In this document: positions 53,830-62,880 of the stretch, in pieces
Position numbering within the stretch: position 1 is the stretch's first letter
How the letters are laid out: each line of letters begins with the position of its first letter
NCBI RefSeq assembly: GCF_011801125.1
Contig: NZ_CP046171.1
Span: 2,976,001-3,040,000, forward strand
DNA: 64,000 nucleotides
Origin: Nocardia brasiliensis
GTDB lineage: Bacteria; Actinomycetota; Actinomycetes; Mycobacteriales; Mycobacteriaceae
Direction of reading: 5' to 3'
Position numbers and translations under genes: made by a program
The notes under the pieces: generated by a model
Seen by the model: the letters and a program-made list of their open reading frames with translations, nothing else
What the model was told of the DNA's origin: nothing
Database searches by the model: none

Positions 53830-55123
53830 GACCGGTACCGCCGCACCGCCCGCGCCGCGTCGTCGGCGCGGGATGGTCGTGGTGTTGCGCGACATCGGTT
53901 TCGTCAGCTTCGGCAAGTACGGGCAGTACTTGATCACGGTGGTGACCCTGCCGATCATCGCCAGGGTGCTCGGCGCCGAAGGGCTCGGCCTGCTGGCCAT
54001 CGGCATGTCGGCGTACTTCATCGGCACGCTGGTGGTGGATCTGGGCATCACGTCCTTCCTGGCCGCGCAGGTCAACGAAAGACGCACGGACACAGCGCGC
54101 ATCGCGCAGTTGCGCGGCGACTATCTGGCGGTCCGGCTGACGATTCTCGGTGCCCTCGGCGTGCTGCTCGCGCTCGCCACGATGGCCGGAGCGCCCGCCC
54201 GGCTGCACATGGCGCTGCTCGGCCTGGTCGCCGGTGGCTGCTGGTCGATCTCGGAGGACTGGCTGTTGATCGGGCAGGGCAGGTTCGGGGCGTCGGCGGT
54301 GTATCAGGGGGTCGGGCGGGTCGTCTATCTGCTGCTGCTGGTTCTGCTGTTGCCGCGCTGGCCCAGTGCGTCGGCCGCGCTGCTGTGCCTGCTGATCTCG
54401 GCGCTCGTCACCGTCGCGGCGACCTGGATAGACGCGTGGCGCCGCTTCGGCGCACCGGCCCGGCCGCGGGCGGTACGGACGGTCCTGCGGCTCGGCGCAC
54501 CGGTTTTCGCGTCCCGGCTGCTGGTCACCGGCTACGGTCAGGGCGCGCCGGTGGTCTATGCCGCGGTGCTCGACGCCGCCTCGCTCGGGTTGTACTCGGC
54601 CGGTGACCGTTTGGTGCGCGCCATCCAATCATTGCTCGACACCGTCGGATTCGCGTTCCTGCCCCGGATGGCGCGGCGCAGCGCGCACGAGCGGTTCTGG
54701 CGCAACGCGATCCAGGTGCTGACGGTGTGCGTGTGCGCGGCGGGACTCGCGGCGGCGGGCGTGTGGCTCTTGGCGCCGACGCTGGTCCAGCTGATCTTCG
54801 GCAGCGGATTCGACGGCACCGTAGCGCTGTTGCGGGCGGAGGTGCTGATCCTGCCCGCGATGACGGTGAGCTCGTTCATCACCACGGCGCTGCTGCCGGT
54901 GCGCCAGGACACGGCCGGTGTGCTGGTCGGCGCGCTCATCGGGACCGGGGTGGCGGCGTCCGCGCTGGCCGTCGCGTTCCGGAACAACTCGGTGTGGGTG
55001 CTCGTGTACGGCACCGTGCTCACCGAATGCGCGGTGGCGCTCTGGTATCTCGTCCGAATCCGGTGGCTGATCGGGCGTGAGCGCGCCGCCGCGGCGGCCG
55101 TCGCGAAGGAGGCACCGCGATGA
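53822..55123 (+). CDS. Wzx-type oligosaccharide flippase
   Basis: A 433-residue MOP/MATE-fold membrane protein with about 12-14 helices. The first helix pair (VVLRDIGFVSFGKYGQYLITVVTLPIIARVLGAEGLGLLAIG) is typical of polysaccharide flippases. It should turn the lipid-linked repeat to the outer face of the inner membrane. GTG start inside the preceding gene's end. Confidence 0.88.
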   Translation: MAETGTAAPPAPRRRRGMVVVLRDIGFVSFGKYGQYLITVVTLPIIARVLGAEGLGLLAIGMSAYFIGTLVVDLGITSFLAAQVNERRTDTARIAQLRGDYLAVRLTILGALGVLLALATMAGAPARLHMALLGLVAGGCWSISEDWLLIGQGRFGASAVYQGVGRVVYLLLLVLLLPRWPSASAALLCLLISALVTVAATWIDAWRRFGAPARPRAVRTVLRLGAPVFASRLLVTGYGQGAPVVYAAVLDAASLGLYSAGDRLVRAIQSLLDTVGFAFLPRMARRSAHERFWRNAIQVLTVCVCAAGLAAAGVWLLAPTLVQLIFGSGFDGTVALLRAEVLILPAMTVSSFITTALLPVRQDTAGVLVGALIGTGVAASALAVAFRNNSVWVLVYGTVLTECAVALWYLVRIRWLIGRERAAAAAVAKEAPR

Positions 55124-56124
55124 GGATCTTGTACGTTGGCGACGACTGGATCGGCAGCAACGCGCGCTCGCTGGCCGACGGATTCCGTCAGGCGGGCCAC
55201 GAGGTGGTGGTGATCGATTCCACCCCCGTCACGCTGCCCCCGCGACTGTCACCGAGCTGGTGGTACGCCAAGGCGGCCGGCCGACGGGCCGCCTGGACCA
55301 CCGACGCGGTGCACGACCGGATCGACAGTGCCGCGGCCGAATTCAAGCCCGATCTGCTGTTCGCGTTCAAGGCCGTGCACCTGGACCAGCAGCGCCTGCT
55401 GAGCACGCCCGCCGACCTGCGGGTGCACTACAGCCCCGACGACGTGTCGAATCCGGCGAACACGAGCGCGGACTACCTGGCCTACGAGTCGGAATGGGAT
55501 CTTGTGGTCACCACCAAGCGCCACAACGTGCCGGAATTGCACGCGCGCGGTGCGCGTGGCGTGCGCTTCGTGCGCAGCGCCTACGACCCGGCCTGGCACC
55601 ACCGGTGCGCCCGCCGCGCCGTGCGGCGCTACCTGGCCGGGTTCATCGGCGCCCGCCGCCCGGATCGCAGCCCGCTGCTGGTCGAGCTGGCGCGGGAGTA
55701 CGGCCCGGATCTCGTGGTGCACGGGCCGGGGTGGCGCCGGACGCGGCAGCTGCGCGCCACCTCGGCCGCGCTCGGCGGGGCGGTGTACGGCGAGCATTTC
55801 GCCGTTGCGGTCGCCTCGATCACCGCCAACCTGGTGCTGCTCAATTCCGATAATCGCGACACCCACACCTGCCGATCGTTCGAAATACCGGCGTCCGGAG
55901 GGCTTTTCGTCGGGCAGCGGACCGAAGAGCATGCCCAGCTGCTCGACGAGGGCACCGAGTGCTTCCTGTTCTCCGATGGCGCCGAGTTGCGCGAGATCCT
56001 CGCGCGGTGCGCCCGGCGCCCGGAGGCGGTCGAGCGGGTGGCGGCGGCCGGGTATCGGCGGATCACCGGGGAGCGGCACCGCTATGTCGACCGGGCGGAG
56101 GAGATCATCGATGCGCTCACCTGA
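55120..56124 (+). CDS. CgeB-like glycosyltransferase
   Basis: A 334-residue GT-B-fold protein of the CgeB/Glyco_trans_1_2 type: MRILYVGDDWIGSNARSL at the start, HYSPDDVSNPANTS in the middle, and DTHTCRSFEIPASGGLFVGQRTEEHAQLL, the family's donor-binding block. Cytoplasmic. Likely adds a sugar to the repeat. It overlaps the flippase gene by 4 bp. Confidence 0.83.
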   Translation: MRILYVGDDWIGSNARSLADGFRQAGHEVVVIDSTPVTLPPRLSPSWWYAKAAGRRAAWTTDAVHDRIDSAAAEFKPDLLFAFKAVHLDQQRLLSTPADLRVHYSPDDVSNPANTSADYLAYESEWDLVVTTKRHNVPELHARGARGVRFVRSAYDPAWHHRCARRAVRRYLAGFIGARRPDRSPLLVELAREYGPDLVVHGPGWRRTRQLRATSAALGGAVYGEHFAVAVASITANLVLLNSDNRDTHTCRSFEIPASGGLFVGQRTEEHAQLLDEGTECFLFSDGAELREILARCARRPEAVERVAAAGYRRITGERHRYVDRAEEIIDALT

Positions 56125-56154
56125 TTCGTTCGGCATGGCCGCGGGCGGTGGCCG

Positions 56155-57537
56155 ATGACCGCCACCACCGCGTTGATCATGATCGCCGCGGCGCTGGCGA
56201 CCATGGTGCTCGCCGCGCTGTTCGTCCCCGGCGTCGCGCGGGTGTTGCTCATCGCGCAGGCGCTCTACTGGGCGATGTCCTATCTCGCCAGACCCGCTGT
56301 GCTGCTGTGGGTGCGGCCCGAGCCGAGCTTCGGTGACAATGTCGCCGATCCGCGCCTGGCCCGTCTCGGGTACGAGCACGGCATCGCGATGGTGTTGCGG
56401 CCGGTGGTGTTCGGGTTGTGGGTGTACGCGGTGCTCGCCGTCGCGTTCGCGATCTGGTCGCGCCGCCGCTCGCCCGGGCCTGCCGCGATCGTCGCCGAAC
56501 CGCACTTCGTGCCCACCCTGTGGGTGCTGTACTGCCTCGGGACACTGGGGCGCGTGGCGATGGTCGCCACCGGCACCGCGGGCAAGGCGGGTGAGATCGA
56601 AACCGCCAGCCCGGCACTGACCTTCGTGACGATGCTCGGCACGATCGGGGCGATCGGCTTGATCGTCTTCCTCCGCATGCCCGCCGCCAAGGCCACCGTG
56701 GCGGCCGTCGCCCTGCTGGTGGCCGGTGAGCTGCTCTGGACGGTGGCCGTCGAATCCAAGACCCCGATCATGGGCGCCGCGCTCGCGATCGGCGTGCGGT
56801 TCGCGCTCGGCGGTTGGACGAGGTCGAAAATCGTTGCCATACTGCTGGTCTCGGTCCTCGGCATGGGCGGCTTCGGCTGGCTGCAATCGCTCAAGGAAGG
56901 CGGGCAGGCGAAGGCCGACGCGGCGGCCACCGATGCCGCGTATCCGCCCGCGGTGCGCCCCGTGCTCAGTGTGCTGCGCCGATTCGACCTGCTGGAGGCG
57001 GCGACCGACGTGTACTACACCCCGCCCGGCTCCTGGCTTTCCCCGGGCGAGGCCGCCGAGAACGCGGCGCGCAGCCTGATTCCCGCGCAATTGCTCGGCA
57101 CCGAGAAACTGCGCTCCGGTACCGCGTGGGCCACCGAGGTCCGCGGCGCGTCGGTGGACATGAGTCAGGTGTCGGTCTCGCTGGCCGAGGGCGGCATCAG
57201 CGAAGGCTACGTGCTCGGCGGCTACACCGGAATCATGGTGGGTGTCGGATTCACCTTCGCGCTCTTGGCCTCCTGGTCGTGGGCGCTGTATTCGCGGCAT
57301 ATCGCCCTGGTCGTGCTCGGCCTCGCGCTCATCGAGGTTCCGGTGATCTTCGAGCGCGGCATTCTCGGCAGCATGGAGATGCTCGGCAAGTATCTCCAGG
57401 CCGTCGTGCTGGTGTGGTTCATCTCTGTGCTGGTGGGTCTGTACCGCGGTGCGCGCGGGCAGGTATCGGCGCCTCGAGTGTGGGAGCGGGCCGAATCCGT
57501 TGTCCCCGTGACACAAAGGACTGGGCAATGGGAGTGA
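56155..57537 (+). CDS. Wzy-like polysaccharide polymerase candidate
   Basis: A 460-residue polytopic protein with about 10 helices and a large loop between later helices (about 255-340: ATDVYYTPPGSWLSPGEAAENAARS...), the layout of O-antigen/capsule polymerases, which are poorly conserved in sequence. Position between the flippase and the chain-length protein fits. Its 3' end overlaps the next gene by 10 bp. Polymerase is an inference from layout. Confidence 0.65.
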   Translation: MTATTALIMIAAALATMVLAALFVPGVARVLLIAQALYWAMSYLARPAVLLWVRPEPSFGDNVADPRLARLGYEHGIAMVLRPVVFGLWVYAVLAVAFAIWSRRRSPGPAAIVAEPHFVPTLWVLYCLGTLGRVAMVATGTAGKAGEIETASPALTFVTMLGTIGAIGLIVFLRMPAAKATVAAVALLVAGELLWTVAVESKTPIMGAALAIGVRFALGGWTRSKIVAILLVSVLGMGGFGWLQSLKEGGQAKADAAATDAAYPPAVRPVLSVLRRFDLLEAATDVYYTPPGSWLSPGEAAENAARSLIPAQLLGTEKLRSGTAWATEVRGASVDMSQVSVSLAEGGISEGYVLGGYTGIMVGVGFTFALLASWSWALYSRHIALVVLGLALIEVPVIFERGILGSMEMLGKYLQAVVLVWFISVLVGLYRGARGQVSAPRVWERAESVVPVTQRTGQWE

Positions 57538-58865
57538 TCGAGTACGCGCGGGCGCTGCGGCGGCGCTGGGTCGTCGTCGTGGCCGTGCTGCTGGTGTGCC
57601 TGTGCGCCGCGGCGGGCTACGCACAGACGATTCCCGTGACCTACCGGGCATCGAGCAGCATGTACGTCTCGATGTCGACGGGCACCTCGGTGAACGATTC
57701 GTATCAGGGTGGGCTCGCCGCGCAACAGCGGGTCCGGTCGTATCTGGACCTGCTGACCAGTGCCACCGTCGCCGAGCGGGTCATCGCCGAGCGCGGGCTG
57801 CGGTCGAGCGTCGGCGAGCTGCGCGGCCGGATCACCGCGAGTTCGCCGCCCGCGACCGCCGTGCTCGTCGCCACCGTCAGCGCCGCCACCGCGGCGGAGG
57901 CGCGCGATCTCGCCGATGCTGTGGTGGCGCAATTCCGGCGGCTGGTTGACGAATTGGAGACCACCGAACTCGGCGCGGCGCCCGCCGCCCGCGTCGCGGT
58001 GGTGGATCGGGCGCTGCTGCCCGCCGCGCCGGCCGGGCCGCCGCGGACCCGGCTGCTCGCGCTCGGACTGTGCGCCGGTGTCGTGCTCGGCGGTGCGGCG
58101 GCCCTGCTGCGGGATCGCCTCGACCGCAGGCTGCGCACCTCGAACCAGTTGGAAGAGATACTCGCGCAACCACTTCGGCCGCAAGGTGCGGATGCGGCCG
58201 AGCCGCCGTCGGTGCCGATTCTGGCGATTCTCGATATCGGGCTGCCCGGCGAGGCGGGGGAGATCCGGCGGCTGCGCGCCAGGCTGACCGGCGACACCGC
58301 CGACAAGAGTCCGAAAACGATTGTGCTGACCAGTCTTTCCACGCGCTCGGCACCCGATGTCGCCGCGCGGTTGGCCCGCTCGCTTGCCGCCGTCGGCGCC
58401 AGGGTGGTGCTCGTCGACGCCGACACCACCGGTGCGGGCAGCTCCGGTGGCCTGCTCGCGCACACCGGTCCCGGGCTCGCCGAACTGCTGCGCGGCGGGG
58501 CCGGGGTGGGCGACGCGGTGGTGCGCCTGCCCGACGACGGCATCGAGATCCTGCCGCTGGGTTCGCCCGATCCCGGCACGCCGGACGCGCTGGCCACCGA
58601 GCGTTTCGGGGCGATCCTGGCCGACCTGCGCTCGGATTTCGACCATGTGGTGGTCGAGGCGGCACCGGTCGCCGCGGCCGCGGACGTGCTGTCGATCGCC
58701 CCGCGCGGTGACGCGACGCTCGGTGTCGTCGAACTAGGCACCAGTACCGCGGGCGAGATCCGCGGCGCGCTGGCGACCTTCGGCGCCGCGGGCACCGCCC
58801 TGGTCGGCGTCATCGCGGTGTCCCGGCCGGACGACCGGCCGCTGTACCGGAGGTTGCGGATATGA
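57528..58865 (+). CDS. Wzz/Wzc-like chain-length protein with degenerate kinase domain
   Basis: A 445-residue protein: Wzz domain with helices at about 15-33 and 180-200, then a BY-kinase-like P-loop domain (about 230-445). In place of Walker A (xxGxGKS/T) it reads TSLSTRSAPDVAARLA (about 266-281), so the phosphate-binding lysine is missing, while Walker A' VVLVDADT is kept. There is no tyrosine cluster at the C-terminus (one Tyr, PLYRRLRI). It may scaffold or set chain length without phosphorylation. Confidence 0.82.
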   Translation: MGVIEYARALRRRWVVVVAVLLVCLCAAAGYAQTIPVTYRASSSMYVSMSTGTSVNDSYQGGLAAQQRVRSYLDLLTSATVAERVIAERGLRSSVGELRGRITASSPPATAVLVATVSAATAAEARDLADAVVAQFRRLVDELETTELGAAPAARVAVVDRALLPAAPAGPPRTRLLALGLCAGVVLGGAAALLRDRLDRRLRTSNQLEEILAQPLRPQGADAAEPPSVPILAILDIGLPGEAGEIRRLRARLTGDTADKSPKTIVLTSLSTRSAPDVAARLARSLAAVGARVVLVDADTTGAGSSGGLLAHTGPGLAELLRGGAGVGDAVVRLPDDGIEILPLGSPDPGTPDALATERFGAILADLRSDFDHVVVEAAPVAAAADVLSIAPRGDATLGVVELGTSTAGEIRGALATFGAAGTALVGVIAVSRPDDRPLYRRLRI

Positions 58866-60217
58866 CCGACGACCCGGTGAATCGTCGTCGCCTGCTGGCG
58901 GGTTCGCTCGGCGCGGCCGCCGCGCTGCCCCTGGCGGCGTGCGCCGCGCGCTCGGACACCGACGAACAGTTCCGCTCGCCGCGGGTGACCGATGCGCCCG
59001 CGGCCCGCAACGTCCGTGACTTCGGCGCGGTGGGTGACGGCAAGGCCGACGACACCGCCGCGATCGCGCGCGCCGCCGCGGTCGGTGACGGGCCCGTGGT
59101 GCTGTACCTGCCCGCCGGGCAGTACCGGGTGACGTCGTGGCCTGAATTGCCCGACTATGCCGCGGTTCTCGGCGACGGCGGGGACGTGAGCATGATCAAT
59201 TACGCGGGCGGCGGAACCCTCATCGCGTTGCGCGGACGCCAGCGGGTGCGCTTCGCCCGGCTCGGCATCTTCGTGTCCGACCCGGCCGTCACCGCCGTGT
59301 CGCTGTCGCAATGCTTCCGGTGTTCGTTCGACGGGGTGGTACTGCGCGGCAACCATCTCAGCGCCAACTATCCGCGCTACCGCGACCAGCGCGGTGTGGT
59401 GCTCGACCAGAACACCGGTGGCACCGCGTTCGTCAACTGCGACATCAACAATTTCGGGTACGGGCTGGTGACCTCGTGCATCCAGAACTACGTGACCTCA
59501 TCGAAATTCACCAGCAACCGGATCAGCGTGCTCGGCACCGGTGGCGATCACAATGCCGGATTGGCCTTGAGCAACGTCGAATTCGTCTCCGACAACGATC
59601 CGCGCACCACCGACCGGCACCTGGTCGTCGACGGCGCGGCCAACGCCTGGTGGCTGACCAACGTCTGGTTCGAGGGCGCCGACACGGCGCTGTCGATCGG
59701 GCACCGCGAGCACGGCGGGCCCGCGCAGTTCGGTCTGGTCAACTGCAAGATCGCGGCCAGGACCCTGTGCGTGGACCTGATCTATTGCCGCCAGCCGTAC
59801 CTGGCGAACGTGCAGTTCGACGCGGACCTGGACAAGCCGCCCACCGAGCTGCGGATCGACTGGCAGGGATGCCCGGAAGGCGCCGCGGTGAGCCTGATCT
59901 CGAGCTCGGCGCGCGACCTCGATCCCGCGATCTTCCCCGGCGGCTGGCAGGTGATCGGGCGCGACCGGATGCTCAGCGCGCGCTTGGCCGGGACCACGGT
60001 GGCACAGGCGGGCCGCCCGGACACCGACGTCCTCCAGGTGCAGGCCGCCGACGGTGCGGTGCTGGCGTCGGTGCTGTCCAGCGGCGCTTGGCTGTCGGAT
60101 CGGGTCGAGGGCGGTGTCGTGCTGAAGGACGCCGACGGCGGGTACTGGCGGCTGACGGTCTCGCCCAGTGGCGCGCTGAGCGCCGCACCGCTCGGCAGCG
60201 AGCGGCCGACGAGATGA
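58862..60217 (+). CDS. Exported parallel beta-helix protein
   Basis: A 451-residue protein with a Tat-like leader and lipobox (NRRRLLAGS ... LPLAAC, Cys about 27). The domain starts NVRDFGAVGDGKADDTAAI, the entry motif of pectate-lyase-like beta-helix proteins and tailspike-type hydrolases, and continues in regular coils (GVVLDQNTGGTAFVNCDINNFGYG...). It could cut, modify or bind the polysaccharide made here. It is coupled on both sides by 4-bp overlaps. Confidence 0.78.
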   Translation: MTDDPVNRRRLLAGSLGAAAALPLAACAARSDTDEQFRSPRVTDAPAARNVRDFGAVGDGKADDTAAIARAAAVGDGPVVLYLPAGQYRVTSWPELPDYAAVLGDGGDVSMINYAGGGTLIALRGRQRVRFARLGIFVSDPAVTAVSLSQCFRCSFDGVVLRGNHLSANYPRYRDQRGVVLDQNTGGTAFVNCDINNFGYGLVTSCIQNYVTSSKFTSNRISVLGTGGDHNAGLALSNVEFVSDNDPRTTDRHLVVDGAANAWWLTNVWFEGADTALSIGHREHGGPAQFGLVNCKIAARTLCVDLIYCRQPYLANVQFDADLDKPPTELRIDWQGCPEGAAVSLISSSARDLDPAIFPGGWQVIGRDRMLSARLAGTTVAQAGRPDTDVLQVQAADGAVLASVLSSGAWLSDRVEGGVVLKDADGGYWRLTVSPSGALSAAPLGSERPTR

Positions 60218-61599
60218 GGAACGAGGAAACGGGTGTGACCGGTGTCGACAGTGGACGTGACTTCGCTCGTAGCAACGGCATCCAAGCCCGATTGCACGAG
60301 CTGATCCCCGGTGGCGCGCACACCTATGCGCGCGGCGCCGACCAGTATCCGGAGCACATGGCACCGATCCTGGTGCGCGGCAGCGGCTGCCGGGTCCATG
60401 ACAGCGACGGCAACGAATACGTCGAGTACGGCATGGGTTTGCGCTCGGTGACGCTCGGGCACGGTTATCGGCCGGTGGTCGACGCGGTGCGCGCCGCGAT
60501 CGCCGACGGGGTGAACTTCTCCCGGCCCACCGAGCTGGAATTGCTTGCCGCCGAAGATTTCCTGTCCCTGGTGCCCGGCGCGGACATGGTCAAGTTCGCC
60601 AAGAACGGCTCCGACGCCACGACCGCCGCGGTCCGGCTGGCTCGCGCCGCCACCGGACGCGCGGTCGTCGCGGTGTGCGATCAGCCGTTCTTCTCCGTCG
60701 ACGACTGGTTCATCGGCACCACCGAGATGGACAGCGGCATCGATGACACCGCCACGGTGAAGTTCCCGTACAACGACCTCGGCGCGCTGGCCGACGTGCT
60801 GGCAGCGGTACCGGTGGCGTGCGTGGTGCTGGAGGCGGCGACCGCGCTGGCCGAACCCGAGGCCGGGTATCTGCCGGGCGTGCGCGCGCTGTGCGACCGA
60901 TACGGTGCGCTGTTGGTGTTCGACGAGATGATCACCGGCTTCCGCTGGTCGGCCGGTGGGGCGCAACAGGTGTACGGCGTGCGCCCTGACCTCTCGTGCT
61001 GGGGCAAGGCGATGGGCAACGGGTTCCCGATCTCGGCGCTGGCAGGCAAACGCGAGTACATGGAGCTCGGTGGCCTGCGCACCGACCGGGACCGGGTATT
61101 TCTGCTCTCCACCACGCACGGCCCGGAATCGGTCGGCCTGGCGGCGTTTCGCGCGGTGGTTCGCGCCTACGCGGACACCGATCCGATCGGCCGGATGGAA
61201 CGGGCCGGGCAGCGCCTGGCCGTGGCGGTGAATGCCATTGCCGCGGAGCTGGGTATCGCGGAGCACCTGAGCGTCGTTGGCCGACCGTCGTGCCTGATCT
61301 ACTCGACCAAGGATGCGCAGGGCAGGCCGTCACAAGCGTTTCGGACCTTGTTCCTGCAGGAGTTGCTCGCGCGTGGGGTGCTCGGGCAATCGTTCGTCAC
61401 CTCGGCGGCGCACACCGCCGCCGATATCGACCAGACCGTCGCCGCCTGCCGGGAAGCCGCGATCGTGTACCGGCGAGCGCTCGAACAGGGAAGTGTCGCA
61501 GGGCTTTTGAGCGGACGTCCGGTCGCGCCCGCGCTGCGGCGCCGAGCCGCGCCACGGGCGGTCCCGGCCGTGCCCGCGACCGTGCCGGAGCACCCGTGA
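60214..61599 (+). CDS. Class-III aminotransferase / glutamate-1-semialdehyde aminomutase-like
   Basis: A 461-residue PLP enzyme. Motifs: VHDSDGNEYVEYGMGLRSVTLGHGYRPVV, FAKNGSDATTAAVRLAR (PLP phosphate), VFDEMITGFRWS, and SCWGKAMGNGFPISALAG with the PLP lysine. It is unlike the housekeeping HemL in its genomic place; here it may install an amino group on a sugar or make an amino precursor. A C-terminal basic/proline-rich tail (about 420-461) is unusual. Confidence 0.85.
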   Translation: MRNEETGVTGVDSGRDFARSNGIQARLHELIPGGAHTYARGADQYPEHMAPILVRGSGCRVHDSDGNEYVEYGMGLRSVTLGHGYRPVVDAVRAAIADGVNFSRPTELELLAAEDFLSLVPGADMVKFAKNGSDATTAAVRLARAATGRAVVAVCDQPFFSVDDWFIGTTEMDSGIDDTATVKFPYNDLGALADVLAAVPVACVVLEAATALAEPEAGYLPGVRALCDRYGALLVFDEMITGFRWSAGGAQQVYGVRPDLSCWGKAMGNGFPISALAGKREYMELGGLRTDRDRVFLLSTTHGPESVGLAAFRAVVRAYADTDPIGRMERAGQRLAVAVNAIAAELGIAEHLSVVGRPSCLIYSTKDAQGRPSQAFRTLFLQELLARGVLGQSFVTSAAHTAADIDQTVAACREAAIVYRRALEQGSVAGLLSGRPVAPALRRRAAPRAVPAVPATVPEHP

Positions 61600-62750
61600 C
61601 TGCGCCGCGCGTCGCGCTCGTCCACGAGCGCTTCACCGAATACGGCGGGTCCGAGGCGGTGGTCGCGGAATTCCTGCGCACCTGGCCCGGCGCCGCGGTG
61701 TTCGCCCCGATCGTCAGTACGGCGGGGTACGGCGCTCTGGCGGCGCAATGCGGTGTGGGACAGCTCGATTCGATCCAGGACAGCTGGCTCAGCCGGGCGC
61801 ACGCGGTGCTCGGCGCCCGCGCGCACGCGCCGCTGCTGCCGTTCGTGCCACGGGCGCTGCGTCGGCTACCGCTGGCCGGGCGGTTCGACGCGGTGGTCGT
61901 GAGCCATCACGCGTTCGCCACCCAGGCCGTGTTCGCCACGGACGCACCGGTAGTCGCGTACGTGCACAGTCCGGCGCGCTGGGCGTGGGACGACGCCTTC
62001 CGGGCGCAGGAGGCCGGCGGTCGAGCGGGTCAACTCGCTCTGGCCGGTCTCGGCCGGGTCGCGCGGCGCGCGGAACTGCGCGCCGCGCCGCGGTTGACGC
62101 GGGTGATCGCCAACTCGCACGCGGTCGCCGAGCGGGTGCGCGAGTGGTGGGGTCTGTCCGCCGCCGTGGTCAATCCGCCGGTGCGCATCGACCGTTTCAC
62201 CCCGGACGCCGGGCTGCCTCGCGAGAACTTCTTCTTGTTCGCCGGCCGTCTGGTGCCCTACAAGCGGGCCGACCTCGCCATCAAGGCGGCGCAGCGCGCG
62301 GGCCGGCGCTTGGTCGTCCTGGGGGAGGGCAGACATCGCCCGTACCTCGAGTCCATCGCCGGACCCGAGACCACGTTCCTCGGCGCGGCCTCCGACGCGG
62401 TGCTGCTTGACTGCTATCGCCGTTGTCGGGCGCTGCTCATGCCGGGGGTGGAGGATTTCGGCATCGTCCCGGTGGAGGCGATGGCGTGCGGCACACCGGT
62501 ACTCGCGGTCGGTGCGGGCGGTGCGCTCGACACCGTGCTGCCCGGCGCCACCGGCGAGTATCTCGCGGCGGGCGAGGACGAGTTGGTGGTCACCGGGCTC
62601 GCTCGCCGGATGCGGGAATTCGATTCCGCCGCTTACGATTCCGTCGCGATCCGGGCGCACGCGACCACGTTCTCGCCCGCGGCGTTCCGTGCTCGCCTCG
62701 CCGACGCGGTGGCCCGCACCCTCGATCGGGAGCGCGACCCGCGCGGCTGA
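61596..62750 (+). CDS. Family-4 glycosyltransferase
   Basis: A 384-residue GT-B enzyme with VALVHERFTEYGGSEAVVAEFL at the start, FLFAGRLVPYKRADLAIKAA and MPGVEDFGIVPVEAMACGTPV (E-x7-E). It resembles mannosyltransferases of the WbaZ/PimB group. Last gene of the coupled polysaccharide chain, overlapping the aminotransferase by 4 bp. The 130 bp that follow hold nothing evident. Confidence 0.87.
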   Translation: MTAPRVALVHERFTEYGGSEAVVAEFLRTWPGAAVFAPIVSTAGYGALAAQCGVGQLDSIQDSWLSRAHAVLGARAHAPLLPFVPRALRRLPLAGRFDAVVVSHHAFATQAVFATDAPVVAYVHSPARWAWDDAFRAQEAGGRAGQLALAGLGRVARRAELRAAPRLTRVIANSHAVAERVREWWGLSAAVVNPPVRIDRFTPDAGLPRENFFLFAGRLVPYKRADLAIKAAQRAGRRLVVLGEGRHRPYLESIAGPETTFLGAASDAVLLDCYRRCRALLMPGVEDFGIVPVEAMACGTPVLAVGAGGALDTVLPGATGEYLAAGEDELVVTGLARRMREFDSAAYDSVAIRAHATTFSPAAFRARLADAVARTLDRERDPRG

Positions 62751-62880
62751 CGGTCGCCGCTGTCGGCGGATCGATCGGCACATACGCGTCTTCCCGCACG
62801 ACTGAGGCGGCGAACTGGGCCGCCGCAATGCGGTCGCCCGGGGCGCGGCGTGATCGCTACCATCGCGGGCGGGAGGTGCG

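Noticed and set aside
55249..57651. An 800-codon open frame on the minus strand across the CgeB-like and polymerase genes
   Set aside because: Low-complexity Arg/Gly/His composition and full overlap with plus-strand genes that have clear motifs and coupled starts.
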